Shown piece by piece: positions 26,676-35,372 of a stretch of DNA of 64,000 nt. Positions within the stretch are counted from its first letter, which is position 1, and the number at the start of each line of letters is the position of its first letter. The notes under the pieces are model-generated. The model had not been told where the DNA came from, did no database searches, and saw only the letters and a list, made by a program, of their open reading frames with translations. Source of the DNA: Nostoc desertorum CM1-VF14 (GTDB lineage Bacteria; Cyanobacteriota; Cyanobacteriia; Cyanobacteriales; Nostocaceae); the NCBI GenBank assembly GCA_019359245.1, contig JAHHHR010000032.1, positions 21,123 through 85,122 on the forward strand, written 5' to 3'. Made by a program: the position numbers and the translations under genes.

Positions 26676-29090
26676 ATGGGGCGATTCGAGAAGCAACCAG
26701 AAAACCCGAGAGTCAGAGGCGAGCTATCCAGAGCAGCAGAAAATGCTCTTTGGGCTGTAGTTGAAGATTTAGAAAATCTTCAGCAGAATGTCCTCAGAGG
26801 GTTACAAGAAGACGTAAAGCGGCTTCAGTCAGAAAAAAATCGATTATCTGATGACATTCAAAGCTTGCTAGAGGAAAAAGAGCATTTACAACAAGTGCGC
26901 CAAATTACTGAACAGCAAGTGTTAATTCGGCAACTTGCAGAAGTTCTAGCAAAGCATATATCTTCACAATTGCAATCTTCTCTGGCAACTTTAGCGAACC
27001 AAACTATAGACGGCAAGTCTTATGAACAAGCTGCGCTTAAATCCGCTGAAGTAAGCAGCAATGTAGTAGGTGAAATCAATGAAAAAGTCGAACATATGTT
27101 TGACAGCTTGGATGACACCGTTACTGTTACCTTTAACTCGCTGCAACAGGAGCTGAAGAACTATCAAAGTAATCTTTCCCAACAGTTGTCACGGATGTAC
27201 AGCCAGCAGCAGCAAGGGGAAACGATTTTGACGGAGTTCGTTAATCGTCTGCATGGAGAACTAGAAAAAACTATAGAAGAAACTTCACGTAAATCAGCAA
27301 CAACAGGTACACCTACTGTTTTGCAATTTACGGAACCAGAAAAAAATAGTTCTTTTGAGACATCTTCGCCACAAGTTGGCGAAGTAGTAAGAAATTCCTC
27401 TGAGCCAATTTCCTCGATCCCTAATAAGTTTTCACCAAGGGAAACTAAATCAGAGCCGACTGTTGTTAGAGAAAACGCCGCGAACCCAATTTCTGTCCCC
27501 AGTAAAGACTTGTTCCAAAGGGAAACTAAATCAGAGCCGACTGATGTTAGAGAAAACGCCGCGAACCCAATTTCTGCCCCCAGCAAAGACTTGTTCCAAA
27601 GGGAAACTAAATCAGAGCCGACTGTTGTTAGAGAAAATCCCGCGAATCCAATTTCTGTCCCCAGTAAAGACTTATCCCCAAGGGAAACTAAATCAGAGCC
27701 GACTGATGTTAGAGAAAACGCCGCGAACCCAATTTCTGCCCCCAGCAAAGACTTGTCCCAAAGGGAAACTAAATCAGAGCCAAATACTACTGTAGTTCCA
27801 CCACCAAAAGAAAACGCTACTGAACCAATTTCTGTCCTCAATAAAGATTTATCAGAAAGCGAAACTACATCAGCGCCTCCTATTGTATCTGTGCCACCGA
27901 CGGAAGCAATACAACGTTTACGGAGGAGAAACTCTGCTGAATCAACTTCTGTTACCCGCAAAAACGGGGAGCAGAGCAAAGTTAAATCCCCGCCTTCTAC
28001 TGCGCTAGAGCCGCAGGCGGGAGCAAAACCTCCACAATCACGATCGCGCAATTCTTCAGGTTTATCGCCGCTCCAAATCGGTTTCTTATTAATTGTCTTA
28101 TCGGCAGTATTATCGTCGCTTTACAACGTAGCCATTAAGATAATTTTCCACGAAGGTTCTCAAATTTTTGGAGTATTAGAGGTAGAGCGCTTGCTACCGC
28201 CGACTTTGGGCAATACTCTGTTAATTTTGACCCTACGGTTTATGGTAGTGGTACCACTGATGGTACTGTTATCTCCAATACTGCATCCAACATTGTGGCA
28301 AGACTTAGAAAACTTGGCTAACTCAGCTAGAGGAAACCCCACGCCTGCTAATGCAGCTAGCAAGCGGATTTTGCTGTATTCAATTATGAGTGGGTGCTTT
28401 TTGTTTTTGTCTCAGGTACTGATATACACTGCGATCGCTCAAGTCACAACTGGAATGGCGATCGCACTGTTCTTTATCTATCCGATGGTTAGTGGTTTAT
28501 TCTCGTGGTTTTTGTTTCGTGATCGTCCTACCATATTCCGCATCGGTGCGATCGCCGCGATATGCTGCGGTGAATTGTTGGTCTTGGCAGGTTCTCCCAG
28601 CACAGGTATGGGTAATACTTCATTAGGAAGCAGCACCGCCATTCTTTCAGGCGTGGCTTTTGCTGCCTACATAATTCTGACGCGGGTTTGTGCTAGCAAA
28701 CTGCATCCCGTGACTTTTACTTTAATTAACTTCGCTACCATGTTGCTGTTGAGCTTTATCTGCTTAATGCTACCTTTACCAAGCAGTTGGAACTTAGTAG
28801 TTGACCCCTCTAAGATGCTGGAACTGGTTTTAAGCGCATTTATTTTGGGTGTGCTGACTCTTGCGGGCTATTTGCTAAACAATATTGGTATCAGTAAACT
28901 AGGTGCCTCGCGGTCAGCGCTCATCGGTGGTAGCATCCCAGTTTTAACCGTGATTTTCGCTGGGTTAATCATTCAAGAAAATTTAGATATTGTGCAAATT
29001 TTGGGAGTGTTGTTAGTAACCTTTGGCGCGGCTGCTTTCAGTTTTGAAACAATGAAAAATCAGGTTAAACCCTCTAGTCCAACCAATTAA
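26676..29090 (+). CDS. EamA/DMT-type transporter fused to a coiled-coil and 27-residue repeats
   Basis: 804 residues. Residues 1-215 are cytoplasmic and mostly coiled coil (QSEKNRLSDDIQSLLEEKEH and onward). About 220-460 is low-complexity, with four 27-residue repeats beginning ETKSEPT and ending SKDL plus two residues, then a degenerate fifth. The repeats alternate in two versions (VVRE...SVPSKDL and DVRE...SAPSKDL), so the last doubling copied 54 residues. From about 465 there are ten membrane segments in two EamA halves, as in drug/metabolite transporters (LFFIYPMVSGLFSWFLFRDR, SALIGGSIPVLTVIFAG). A standard EamA carrier has only this last part. The cytosolic extension may anchor or sense something; that is inference. 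Confidence 0.8.
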   Translation: MGRFEKQPENPRVRGELSRAAENALWAVVEDLENLQQNVLRGLQEDVKRLQSEKNRLSDDIQSLLEEKEHLQQVRQITEQQVLIRQLAEVLAKHISSQLQSSLATLANQTIDGKSYEQAALKSAEVSSNVVGEINEKVEHMFDSLDDTVTVTFNSLQQELKNYQSNLSQQLSRMYSQQQQGETILTEFVNRLHGELEKTIEETSRKSATTGTPTVLQFTEPEKNSSFETSSPQVGEVVRNSSEPISSIPNKFSPRETKSEPTVVRENAANPISVPSKDLFQRETKSEPTDVRENAANPISAPSKDLFQRETKSEPTVVRENPANPISVPSKDLSPRETKSEPTDVRENAANPISAPSKDLSQRETKSEPNTTVVPPPKENATEPISVLNKDLSESETTSAPPIVSVPPTEAIQRLRRRNSAESTSVTRKNGEQSKVKSPPSTALEPQAGAKPPQSRSRNSSGLSPLQIGFLLIVLSAVLSSLYNVAIKIIFHEGSQIFGVLEVERLLPPTLGNTLLILTLRFMVVVPLMVLLSPILHPTLWQDLENLANSARGNPTPANAASKRILLYSIMSGCFLFLSQVLIYTAIAQVTTGMAIALFFIYPMVSGLFSWFLFRDRPTIFRIGAIAAICCGELLVLAGSPSTGMGNTSLGSSTAILSGVAFAAYIILTRVCASKLHPVTFTLINFATMLLLSFICLMLPLPSSWNLVVDPSKMLELVLSAFILGVLTLAGYLLNNIGISKLGASRSALIGGSIPVLTVIFAGLIIQENLDIVQILGVLLVTFGAAAFSFETMKNQVKPSSPTN
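27439..27780 (+). repeat. Tandem 81-bp coding repeat
   Basis: Units beginning GGGAAACTAAATCAGAGCC start at 27439 and 27520 and recur in register every 81 bases for four units, with a fifth partial unit from about 27763. The unit length is a multiple of three, so copy-number change keeps the frame. The repeats also hold the other frames open, producing long spurious ORFs. Confidence 0.9.
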
Positions 29091-29210
29091 ATGACGAGTT
29101 CAATCAGTTTAGGTGTAGTGGTAGCTACTTTACCTCCCATCACTCTCAGCACCAATCCTGACATGAATACGCTTAGTTGTAACTTCTCTCAATCACCTTG
29201 TGAGAAATAA
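29091..29210 (+). CDS. Possible 39-residue small ORF abutting the EamA gene
   Basis: ATG 29091 follows immediately after the stop codon of the transporter fusion. The 39 codons have a hydrophobic first half (SLGVVVATLPPITLS) and two Cys near the end. The terminator hairpin at 29209-29250 starts at its stop. Position and length suggest a translated small protein, but there is no homology I recognise. Confidence 0.3.
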   Translation: MTSSISLGVVVATLPPITLSTNPDMNTLSCNFSQSPCEK

Positions 29211-29250
29211 GATCCTCGACTTCTTGGAGAAGCTAGGGATCTTATTTTTT
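29209..29250 (+). terminator. Rho-independent terminator
   Basis: AAGATCC (29209-29215) pairs with GGATCTT (29237-29243), and an inner CTTCT/AGAAG stem has a TGG loop; six T follow at 29245-29250. Confidence 0.75.
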
Positions 29251-29522
29251 ACGAATAATTTAAGACTGCTGTATAGATGGAGATAAGGTGATGCGCGCCT
29301 CAAATTATATAAACACGCTTTATGTCCGGTAACTGTTAACTGTTGACGGTTAAAGGTTATCAGTCATCAGTCATCGTTCATCAGCCTTCATGTAAATGTT
29401 TAAGTTAAATGCGTAACAGCTTAACGCTTAATAGATGAGCAAGCAGTAATCAGAATAACTGGACTTGTAATATATTTTTAGGAATTTAGCCTGATACAGG
29501 CAGGGAAAACACGTATATATAA

Positions 29523-29666
29523 GCAGTACGAGTAGTACCAACTCAAGCAATTGAGTACGAGTACTTGCTTAAGGAGGAGATTTGCAAAGAATTAAGAGCA
29601 TTGCAGTACCTTTTGGAACTAGGAGATGAAGAAGTAGCAGAAATGCTTAGAGTAACCCGGTTTTGA
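29523..29666 (+). pseudogene. Start-less frame, possible gene remnant
   Basis: This 47-codon frame reads helically in its second half (KEEICKELRALQYLLELGDE and EVAEMLRVTRF) and stops at 29664-29666, but it has no ATG or GTG; a stop lies directly before it. It resembles the C-terminus of a small DNA-binding or antitoxin-like protein. It may be a relic or chance. Confidence 0.2.
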
Positions 29667-30439
29667 AGCGTGGTAGACTCAGTAAGTGGGCAAGAATAAA
29701 TTGAACTATGTTACGGAATGTAAAATTGATTAGATTGACTGTTACTAAGGGTTTCACGCCTATTCTAAGGTCTGAAGCCACTTAATACAACCTTCAATTA
29801 TTCACGCCCACTGGCTTATTGTGTTTGCTGAAATGGTATATTTGTTTCTGTCAGTCCGTACTAGTCAATTTGGGCGATCGCCTAAATGCCTAGAGAAAGA
29901 AGCTTATATCCTAGCTTGCTGCGAATTCTCTCCTTTTCTAGCAAAAAATTCTCTACACAATTCAAGCCAAGAAAATATATAAAACAGTGAGGTAAAACAT
30001 ACTTGAAAGTAGCCAATGAATTAGTCAAATCATGCAAACAATACCAATCCGCTGGGAAAAAACATTTAAATAATCATCAAATTGAATCTGATACGTTTTA
30101 TGATATTTCTAGCTAATAACTAATTATTAGGCTATCAGCATGAGCAATAAAGCTTAATGGTTATACGATTAATTCAGACTAAATTGCGGTTTTTTGTGTC
30201 AAATTATCAGCACAAAAAGCTAAGTAAGGCTTAGATTTAGGACGAAGAATAAAAATATAATGGAACGTTAATTTAATGAGAATACAAATTATTTAAACGA
30301 GCATAATTTTTAAAGTTAAAAAAGCACAAAATTATTGCAAACAAAAAAAATAATGATATGATAGGAAACGATATGTGAAACAACAGGTATTTTTGAAATT
30401 GGAATTAATTGCTCTAATTGATGTCTACTATCTTCCCTC

Positions 30440-30522
30440 AAGCCAACGGCTTATAGTGGCGAGACATCACTGGAGGTTGTGAACAAGATGATAGTTCGCA
30501 ACGAGTCGTATGACTCAACCTC
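30440..30522 (+). ncRNA. Candidate structured RNA: chain of four hairpins
   Basis: Within 83 bases: AAGCC/GGCTT with a three-base loop (30440-30452); AGTG/CACT (30455-30471); GTTGTGAAC/GTTCGCAAC, nine pairs with one G-U and a nine-base loop (30476-30502); and GAGTC/GACTC with loop GTAT (30503-30516). In addition GAGGTTG (30473-30479) can pair with CAACCTC (30516-30522), giving an alternative fold that excludes the last two hairpins. The strand is assumed from hetR. There is no T-run terminator. It may be part of the hetR leader or a small RNA. Confidence 0.3.
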
Positions 30523-30919
30523 TGAATGTTTCTACACCTGGTAAGCGATTTATTTTTAGGCTATTCCCAATGCTCTCTAGCCATTTGTGTACTACAAAGA
30601 ATTCGTCAAAGCCGAATTAAAATCATATTTTTTGAGTAACACATATTCTAGATGAACCGCGCCAATTACTTTTTACTCCGAGTCGGCATAGTGCCATAAT
30701 TAGGCGTAAGCAGCTTGATGTTGTTGCTTTTTAAAGATAAGAAAAACCCCAGAGAACTTAAAGGCTTTGTAGATTAGTTGCAACACACAGTTGACTTTTG
30801 GGATTTAAACCGCCTTCAAGCTAAACCTGGTGATCTATGTAATTTTCCGGTCAGATACAGCGACAGTTATAGTAATAACAACTGAATCTGCCTGTATACG
30901 AGAAAAATATGCGAAAATA

Positions 30920-30933
30920 GTAGTTTGGACTAC
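30920..30933 (+). promoter_or_regulatory. NtcA-type binding site upstream of hetR
   Basis: GTAGTTTGGACTAC is a perfect GTA-N8-TAC palindrome-type box, 126 bases before the hetR start. Candidate -10 sequences (TATTAA at 30956, TAATAT at 30959) lie 22-25 bases downstream, the spacing usual for NtcA-activated promoters. The nitrogen regulator NtcA induces hetR in Anabaena, largely through NrrA; a direct site here is inference from the match. Confidence 0.5.
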
Positions 30934-31059
30934 CACCGATTTCAGAGTTATCGCATATTAATATAGTCTGAAGTAAAGACATTCTCTTCAGTCAGGTGTA
31001 TACTACCTATTTTCACTCGATTAAAAGTTGTGTAAACGTGCTATTCAATTGTCTGTAAT

Positions 31060-31959
31060 ATGAGTAACGACATAGATCTGATCAAACGTCTTGACCCCAG
31101 TGCGATGGATCAGATCATGCTTTATCTGGCTTTTAGTGCCATGCGGACGAGTGGGCACAGGCATGGGGCATTTTTAGACGCAGCCGCAACAGCAGCAAAG
31201 TGTGCAATTTACATGACCTATCTGGAGCAGGGGCAAAACCTGCGGATGACAGGGCATCTGCACCACTTGGAGCCGAAACGGGTAAAAATTATTGTAGAAG
31301 AAGTCAGACAAGCGCTAACAGAAGGCAAACTGTTAAAGATGCTGGGTTCTCAGGAACCGCGCTATTTGATTCAATTACCTTATGTCTGGCTAGAAAAGTA
31401 TCCTTGGCAACCGGGGCGATCGCGCGTTCCTGGTACTAGCTTGACAAGTGAAGAAAAAAGACAAATTGAACAAAAACTTCCAAGTAATCTACCTGACGCC
31501 CAGTTAGTTAGCTCTTTTGAGTTTCTAGATTTGATTGAGTTTTTGCACAGGCGATCGCAAGAAGACTTGCCACCCGAACACCAAATGCCTTTGAGTGAAG
31601 CCTTGGGTGAGCATATCAAGCGCCGTCTGCTCTACTCAGGAACGGTAACACGCATTGATTCTCCTTGGGGAATGCCCTTCTACGCTCTTACCCGTCCTTT
31701 TTACGCCCCAGCAGACGATCAAGAACGCACTTACATCATGGTAGAAGATACCGCTCGGTATTTCCGCATGATGAAGAATTGGGCAGAACGGCGACGAAAT
31801 GCCATGCGCCTACTAGAAGAACTCGATATCCTCCCAGAAAAAATGGAGCAGGCTATGGAAGAATTGGATGAAGTTATCCGTGCCTGGGCAGATAAATATC
31901 ACCAAGACGGTGGTATCGCAGTGGTTTTACAGACAGCTTTTGGCGAAAGAGAAGACTAG
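31060..31959 (+). CDS. hetR: Heterocyst differentiation master regulator HetR
   Basis: 299 residues, same length as the Anabaena protein and almost identical in its first 240. HetR is the DNA-binding dimer that commits cells to heterocyst fate and is antagonised by PatS/HetN RGSGR peptides. Seen: Cys48 (AAKCAIY), the DNA-binding region around HHLEPKRVK, Ser152 and Ser179, and in the hood domain Arg223 with the EELD acidic segment at 253-256, the region that binds the peptide. The last 60 residues are the least conserved. The start MSNDIDLIKRLDP is typical. No RGSGR-encoding small gene is visible nearby. A strong hairpin at 32187 lies 230 bases after the stop. Confidence 0.98.
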   Translation: MSNDIDLIKRLDPSAMDQIMLYLAFSAMRTSGHRHGAFLDAAATAAKCAIYMTYLEQGQNLRMTGHLHHLEPKRVKIIVEEVRQALTEGKLLKMLGSQEPRYLIQLPYVWLEKYPWQPGRSRVPGTSLTSEEKRQIEQKLPSNLPDAQLVSSFEFLDLIEFLHRRSQEDLPPEHQMPLSEALGEHIKRRLLYSGTVTRIDSPWGMPFYALTRPFYAPADDQERTYIMVEDTARYFRMMKNWAERRRNAMRLLEELDILPEKMEQAMEELDEVIRAWADKYHQDGGIAVVLQTAFGERED

Positions 31960-32186
31960 TCGCGCTAGGGACTTTCAAATAAAAAAATATCCTATCGCTT
32001 TTAGTCCAAGGGATATTTTACTTGGGGGAGGAAAAGTCGTTTTGATTCCAAAAATTAGATAATTTATTTTTTGGAGTTCCACTACCCAAAATTAAAAAAG
32101 CTTTATAAGCTTTTCACTGATTTTGTCCCTTGCTTAGTAGTAGGGGGATCGTTGGTCTATTTACACTGTAATACTGTACTAGTAGT

Positions 32187-32220
32187 ACAAAAGTCACAAG
32201 CAATTTTGTGACTTTTGTAT
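32187..32220. terminator. 14-bp perfect hairpin after hetR
   Basis: TACAAAAGTCACAA (32187-32200) and TTGTGACTTTTGTA (32207-32220) pair perfectly with a six-base loop. No clean T-run follows, so it may be a terminator working from either side or an RNA-stabilising element for the convergent hetR and minus-strand gene. Confidence 0.5.
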
Positions 32221-32298
32221 TGTAAATATTTAGTTTGCACAATTTGCAAGCAGAGGGTAATTTTAGCAAGTTTTATATAAATATTTTCGCCAAATCAT

Positions 32299-32331
32299 AG
32301 TAGGGTGGGCATTTATAATGCCCACCCTACT
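32299..32331. repeat. Palindromic repeat AGTAGGGTGGGCATT
   Basis: A 15-bp perfect inverted repeat with a three-base loop (arms at 32299-32313 and 32317-32331). This GTAGGGTGGGCA palindrome is a dispersed repeat in many cyanobacteria. Confidence 0.85.
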
Positions 32332-32370
32332 AATTAACCTGTATCCTCAGTCAATTACAAAGGACTGTAA

Positions 32371-33072
32371 TTAATTTGTCGTGCCGGGTTGCGTTGGAAC
32401 AATCGGTTGCGTTGGAATAACCGGTTGTGTTGGAATAACCGGTTGTGTTGGAACAATCGGTTGTGTTGGAAATGGGGTAGTCTCTAAATTTGGAGTTGAA
32501 CCCGCAGGTATTATAGTTGGCGGTGTAGACGAAGATGAAGCACCTATAACACTATCATCAGCACTGATACAAGTATCTAATGCCTGTGTGGGGGGAAAGT
32601 CGATTTGACTACGCAAGCCAACCACACACTGGCCAAAACGCACAGGTAACAAACTGCGTCCACAGTAATCTAAAACTGCCGGATTAGCTTCTTCCTTAGT
32701 ACTTAAGCTGACGCCAACTACACAGGTAGCTAACTCCTCAGGACGTCGGGCATTCCCACAAGTAGAAAGCGCATCTGTCGCGGCAATTTGGGTTTGCTTA
32801 TCAATTTTAACCACGCAAGCAGCAAAATCTTTTGGACGCAGTGCTGCTGCACAACCAAGTGAAGCCGCTTCTGCTGTTACACCCACGCTCAAAAGGCGAC
32901 CCGCACAGACACTATAATCATTGCTGTAAGAGGCAGCGATCGCTGTATTTGGTAAAATCGCTGCCAAGCATCCAGCTATAGCCAAAACTGGTACTGTTAA
33001 AATCCTGGAGGTGGAACTGGCTTGTTTGTTCTTACCTCTATTAACCGCTTTATTGCTCATTGATGTTGCCAT
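32371..33072 (-). CDS. Secreted Cys-rich protein with Pro-Thr-Gln-Pro tail
   Basis: 233 residues from ATG 33072 (another ATG four codons on, and a TTG five codons earlier, are alternatives). The hydrophobic segment ILTVPVLAIAGCLAAILPNTAIA with a cleavable AIAA site marks a signal peptide. The mature part has evenly spaced Cys in a repeated pattern (VCAGRLL, LGCAAALRP, ACVVKI, STCGNARRPEELATCVVGV, YCGRSLLP, QCVVGL), about three copies of a Cys-helix-Cys unit of roughly 37 residues. The C-terminus is a run of PTQP[IV][VI] hexapeptides. I know it as a cyanobacterial hypothetical next to hetR; function unknown. It is convergent with hetR. Confidence 0.7.
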   Translation of the reverse strand: MATSMSNKAVNRGKNKQASSTSRILTVPVLAIAGCLAAILPNTAIAASYSNDYSVCAGRLLSVGVTAEAASLGCAAALRPKDFAACVVKIDKQTQIAATDALSTCGNARRPEELATCVVGVSLSTKEEANPAVLDYCGRSLLPVRFGQCVVGLRSQIDFPPTQALDTCISADDSVIGASSSSTPPTIIPAGSTPNLETTPFPTQPIVPTQPVIPTQPVIPTQPIVPTQPGTTN

Positions 33073-33555
33073 TCTCCAAACACCCAAAGTTATGCTAACT
33101 CAAATATCTTAAAGATCCTCTGTAATTAAAGAATTTCGGCGGTAGCAAGCTATAGACATAATTATTTATGCCGGAAATTGTGTTAATATAACTGTTTGAA
33201 AGATAAGTAGGCAACGTAAAAAGTATTTCAGAGTAAGAATACTGCGTAAACCAATCTGATGATTGAGTAGCCTACGAAACTAAATAAACACAAAAAACTT
33301 ATTGGCAGGAATACGGCGTGACAGGCCGGAATTCAGGCTTGAAAGCCAGTATGTCGGCTCTACCGACTTAAAGCAACTGGCAAGAAAGTTGATGCCTCTA
33401 CATTGGTAGGATACGTCATACCAAGGTAAGCATCCTCAAAGAACGAAAAATCCTCTGATTAAAAATCAGAGATATGTCAACATAGTATGTCATCATAGTA
33501 TGTTTGGCTAAATATGTTTGGCTAAAGTTTAAACAGGATTAGATTAAGGAAACTC
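33073..33555. other. Divergent intergenic stretch containing the rpsD leader
   Basis: Separates the minus-strand secreted protein from rpsD. The 220 bases next to rpsD are rich in hairpins, listed separately. No other gene is seen. Confidence 0.5.
33336..33471 (+). promoter_or_regulatory. Candidate structured leader of rpsD
   Basis: Four hairpins precede the S4 gene: GGCT/AGCC with loop TGAA (33336-33347), GTCGG/CCGAC (33353-33367), TTGGTA/TACCAA (33403-33424) and CTCTGAT/ATCAGAG (33453-33471). S4 autoregulates its own operon through leader RNA in several bacteria, so a similar control is plausible here; binding is not shown. Confidence 0.35.
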
Positions 33556-34164
33556 ATGTCCCGATACAGAGGGCCACGCCTCAGAATTGTACGCCGCTTA
33601 GGCGACTTACCAGGATTAACTCGTAAAAGCGCTAGACGCGCTTACCCACCTGGTATGCATGGTCAGAACCGTAAGAAGCGCTCTGAGTATGCTATCCGTC
33701 TAGAAGAAAAGCAAAAGCTCCGCTTCAACTACGGTTTGACTGAAAAGCAATTGCTCCGCTATGTGCGGAAAGCCAGACGTGTTACTGGTTCTACCGGACA
33801 AGTGCTGCTGCAATTGCTAGAAATGCGCTTGGATAATACCGTTTTCCGCTTGGGTATAGCCCCGACTATCCCAGCAGCTCGTCAACTGGTAAATCACGGT
33901 CACGTAACTGTTAACGGTCGTGTGGTTAATATTGCCAGCTATCAATGCCGTCCTGGCGAAGTAATTGCAGTCAGGGATCGGGCACAATCACGGAAGTTAG
34001 TGGAAGCTAACTTACAATATCCCGGTTTGGCCAACCTCCCCAGTCATTTGGAGTTTGACAAAAATAAGTTGGTTGGTAGAGTCAACAGTGTTGTTGAGCG
34101 AGAATGGGTGGCACTACAAGTTAATGAACTACTTGTGGTGGAATACTACTCACGACAAGCATAA
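33556..34164 (+). CDS. rpsD: 30S ribosomal protein S4
   Basis: 202 residues. The start MSRYRGPRLRIVRRLGDLPG is the bacterial/chloroplast S4 N-terminus without the zinc-finger Cys set; the S4 RNA-binding domain follows (RLDNTVFRLGIAPTIPAARQ, VNHGHVTVNG). S4 is a primary 16S rRNA binder in small-subunit assembly. ATG 33556 follows AAGGAAACTC. As usual in cyanobacteria it stands outside the large ribosomal-protein operon. Confidence 0.97.
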   Translation: MSRYRGPRLRIVRRLGDLPGLTRKSARRAYPPGMHGQNRKKRSEYAIRLEEKQKLRFNYGLTEKQLLRYVRKARRVTGSTGQVLLQLLEMRLDNTVFRLGIAPTIPAARQLVNHGHVTVNGRVVNIASYQCRPGEVIAVRDRAQSRKLVEANLQYPGLANLPSHLEFDKNKLVGRVNSVVEREWVALQVNELLVVEYYSRQA

Positions 34165-34223
34165 GAGCGATTTGTCTTTAGTCATTTGTCCTTAGTTATT
34201 TGCAAAGGGCAAATGACCAATGA

Positions 34224-35210
34224 CTATCCGCCAATTTGCGACATGGTGCGGGTATATGTACCTAAAATGCCAGAATCGCGTCCTTTAAAGTTAATTTCTG
34301 GCTTGATTCCCAGTAAATGCCTTACCTGCTCTTGTAATTGAGCGGTGGTAGTGCCAGAACGTAAAGCAGTTTTTAAATCTATTTGACCAGTTTCATTCAA
34401 TAAACAGGGACGCAGCCAGCCATCGGCACTCAGACGCATCCGGTTACAACGATCGCAAAAACATTCTGACATCTGACTAATAAATCCCAGTGTCCCCTTC
34501 GCACCGGGAATTTGAAAGACATCAGCAGGACCAGCGCCACGAACTTGTGATTCTGTCAAGCCCCAGCGCTCGCGGATTTGTTGTCGTAAATCGGCTGAAG
34601 ATACCCAACCGCGATCGCCAAATAAATGTAGATTACCAATAGGCATGAATTCAATAAATCGAACGTGCCATTGTTTGTCAATTGTCAAAGCAGCTAAATC
34701 TAGAACTTCGTGGTCATTAACCCCAGGAATCACCACTACATTCAGCTTTAGGGGGTCGAATCCGACCTGATGGGCAGCTTGAATCCCATGCCAAACTTGT
34801 TGCCAACGAGAACGTCCCTGATTACCAATAATTTGATCAAAAATGTCGGGATCAAGAGAGTCCAGACTAATATTAATTCGTCGCAAACCAGCATTGTAGA
34901 GGTTTTGTGCCATCGGAGCCAGCAAAAAACCGTTGGTGGTCATTGAGAGGTCTTGAGTTTGAGGAAAAGAGGCGATCGCGCTTACCAAATCTACCACGCG
35001 CGGACGCAATAAGGGTTCACCCCCAGTCAACCGAAACCGATTAAAGCCTACCGGAATAAATACCTCTTCAATTAAGGTGAGTAGTTCCTCATCAGTCAAC
35101 AGTTGTTGCTTGAGAATATAATCCAGTTCTACTCCCTCTGGCATACAGTATTGACAACGAAAATTGCAGCGATCGATTAAGCTTATGCGGAGGTAGTCTA
35201 CCTGGTTCAT
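34224..35210 (-). CDS. moaA: GTP 3',8-cyclase MoaA
   Basis: 328 residues. Radical-SAM enzyme making the first intermediate of molybdenum cofactor from GTP. Seen: the N-terminal CNFRCQYC cluster motif (CxxxCxxC), RLTGGEPLLRP, and the C-terminal second cluster ligands in ECFCDRCNRMRLSADGWLRPC; it ends with the expected GG (SQIGG). The length is normal. It is convergent with rpsD, with TTTGTC/AATGAC short repeats between. No other mo-cofactor gene lies in the window. Confidence 0.95.
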   Translation of the reverse strand: MNQVDYLRISLIDRCNFRCQYCMPEGVELDYILKQQLLTDEELLTLIEEVFIPVGFNRFRLTGGEPLLRPRVVDLVSAIASFPQTQDLSMTTNGFLLAPMAQNLYNAGLRRINISLDSLDPDIFDQIIGNQGRSRWQQVWHGIQAAHQVGFDPLKLNVVVIPGVNDHEVLDLAALTIDKQWHVRFIEFMPIGNLHLFGDRGWVSSADLRQQIRERWGLTESQVRGAGPADVFQIPGAKGTLGFISQMSECFCDRCNRMRLSADGWLRPCLLNETGQIDLKTALRSGTTTAQLQEQVRHLLGIKPEINFKGRDSGILGTYTRTMSQIGG

Positions 35211-35372
35211 TGTTTTATTTTTATTGTCTCTGATTAATTAAAGACTTTACAAAGGTGGTTTACTTCTTCCTACTATATTTGTTGTAGCTCAAAATACCGT
35301 ACTCCCCCTTAAGTGAGAGTCCACAGATTGTGGCATAATAAGCCGATCGCATCCACTCGTTAGTCATCAATC

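Larger units (their letters stand above)
29211..31059. other. Long hetR upstream region
   Basis: About 1.85 kb without a clear protein gene. It contains a terminator at its start, short repeats near 29331-29390 (GTTAACTGTTGAC, TCATCAGTCATC), a start-less frame at 29523-29666, a string of hairpins at 30440-30522 and a perfect NtcA-type box at 30920-30933. Long, multi-promoter leaders are known upstream of hetR in Anabaena, so most of this is probably regulatory DNA. Confidence 0.6.
31960..32370. other. Intergenic stretch with two strong palindromes
   Basis: Contains the hairpins at 32187-32220 and 32299-32331. I see no gene. Confidence 0.5.

Noticed and set aside
27164..28051. Long minus-strand open frame of about 295 codons
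   Set aside because: It runs antisense to the coiled-coil/repeat part of the EamA fusion; the 81-base repeats keep several frames open. Its sequence is repetitive and has no family look.
29221..32370. A patS-like RGSGR pentapeptide gene near hetR
   Set aside because: I looked for RGSGR and related endings around hetR and found none in a plausible small ORF.
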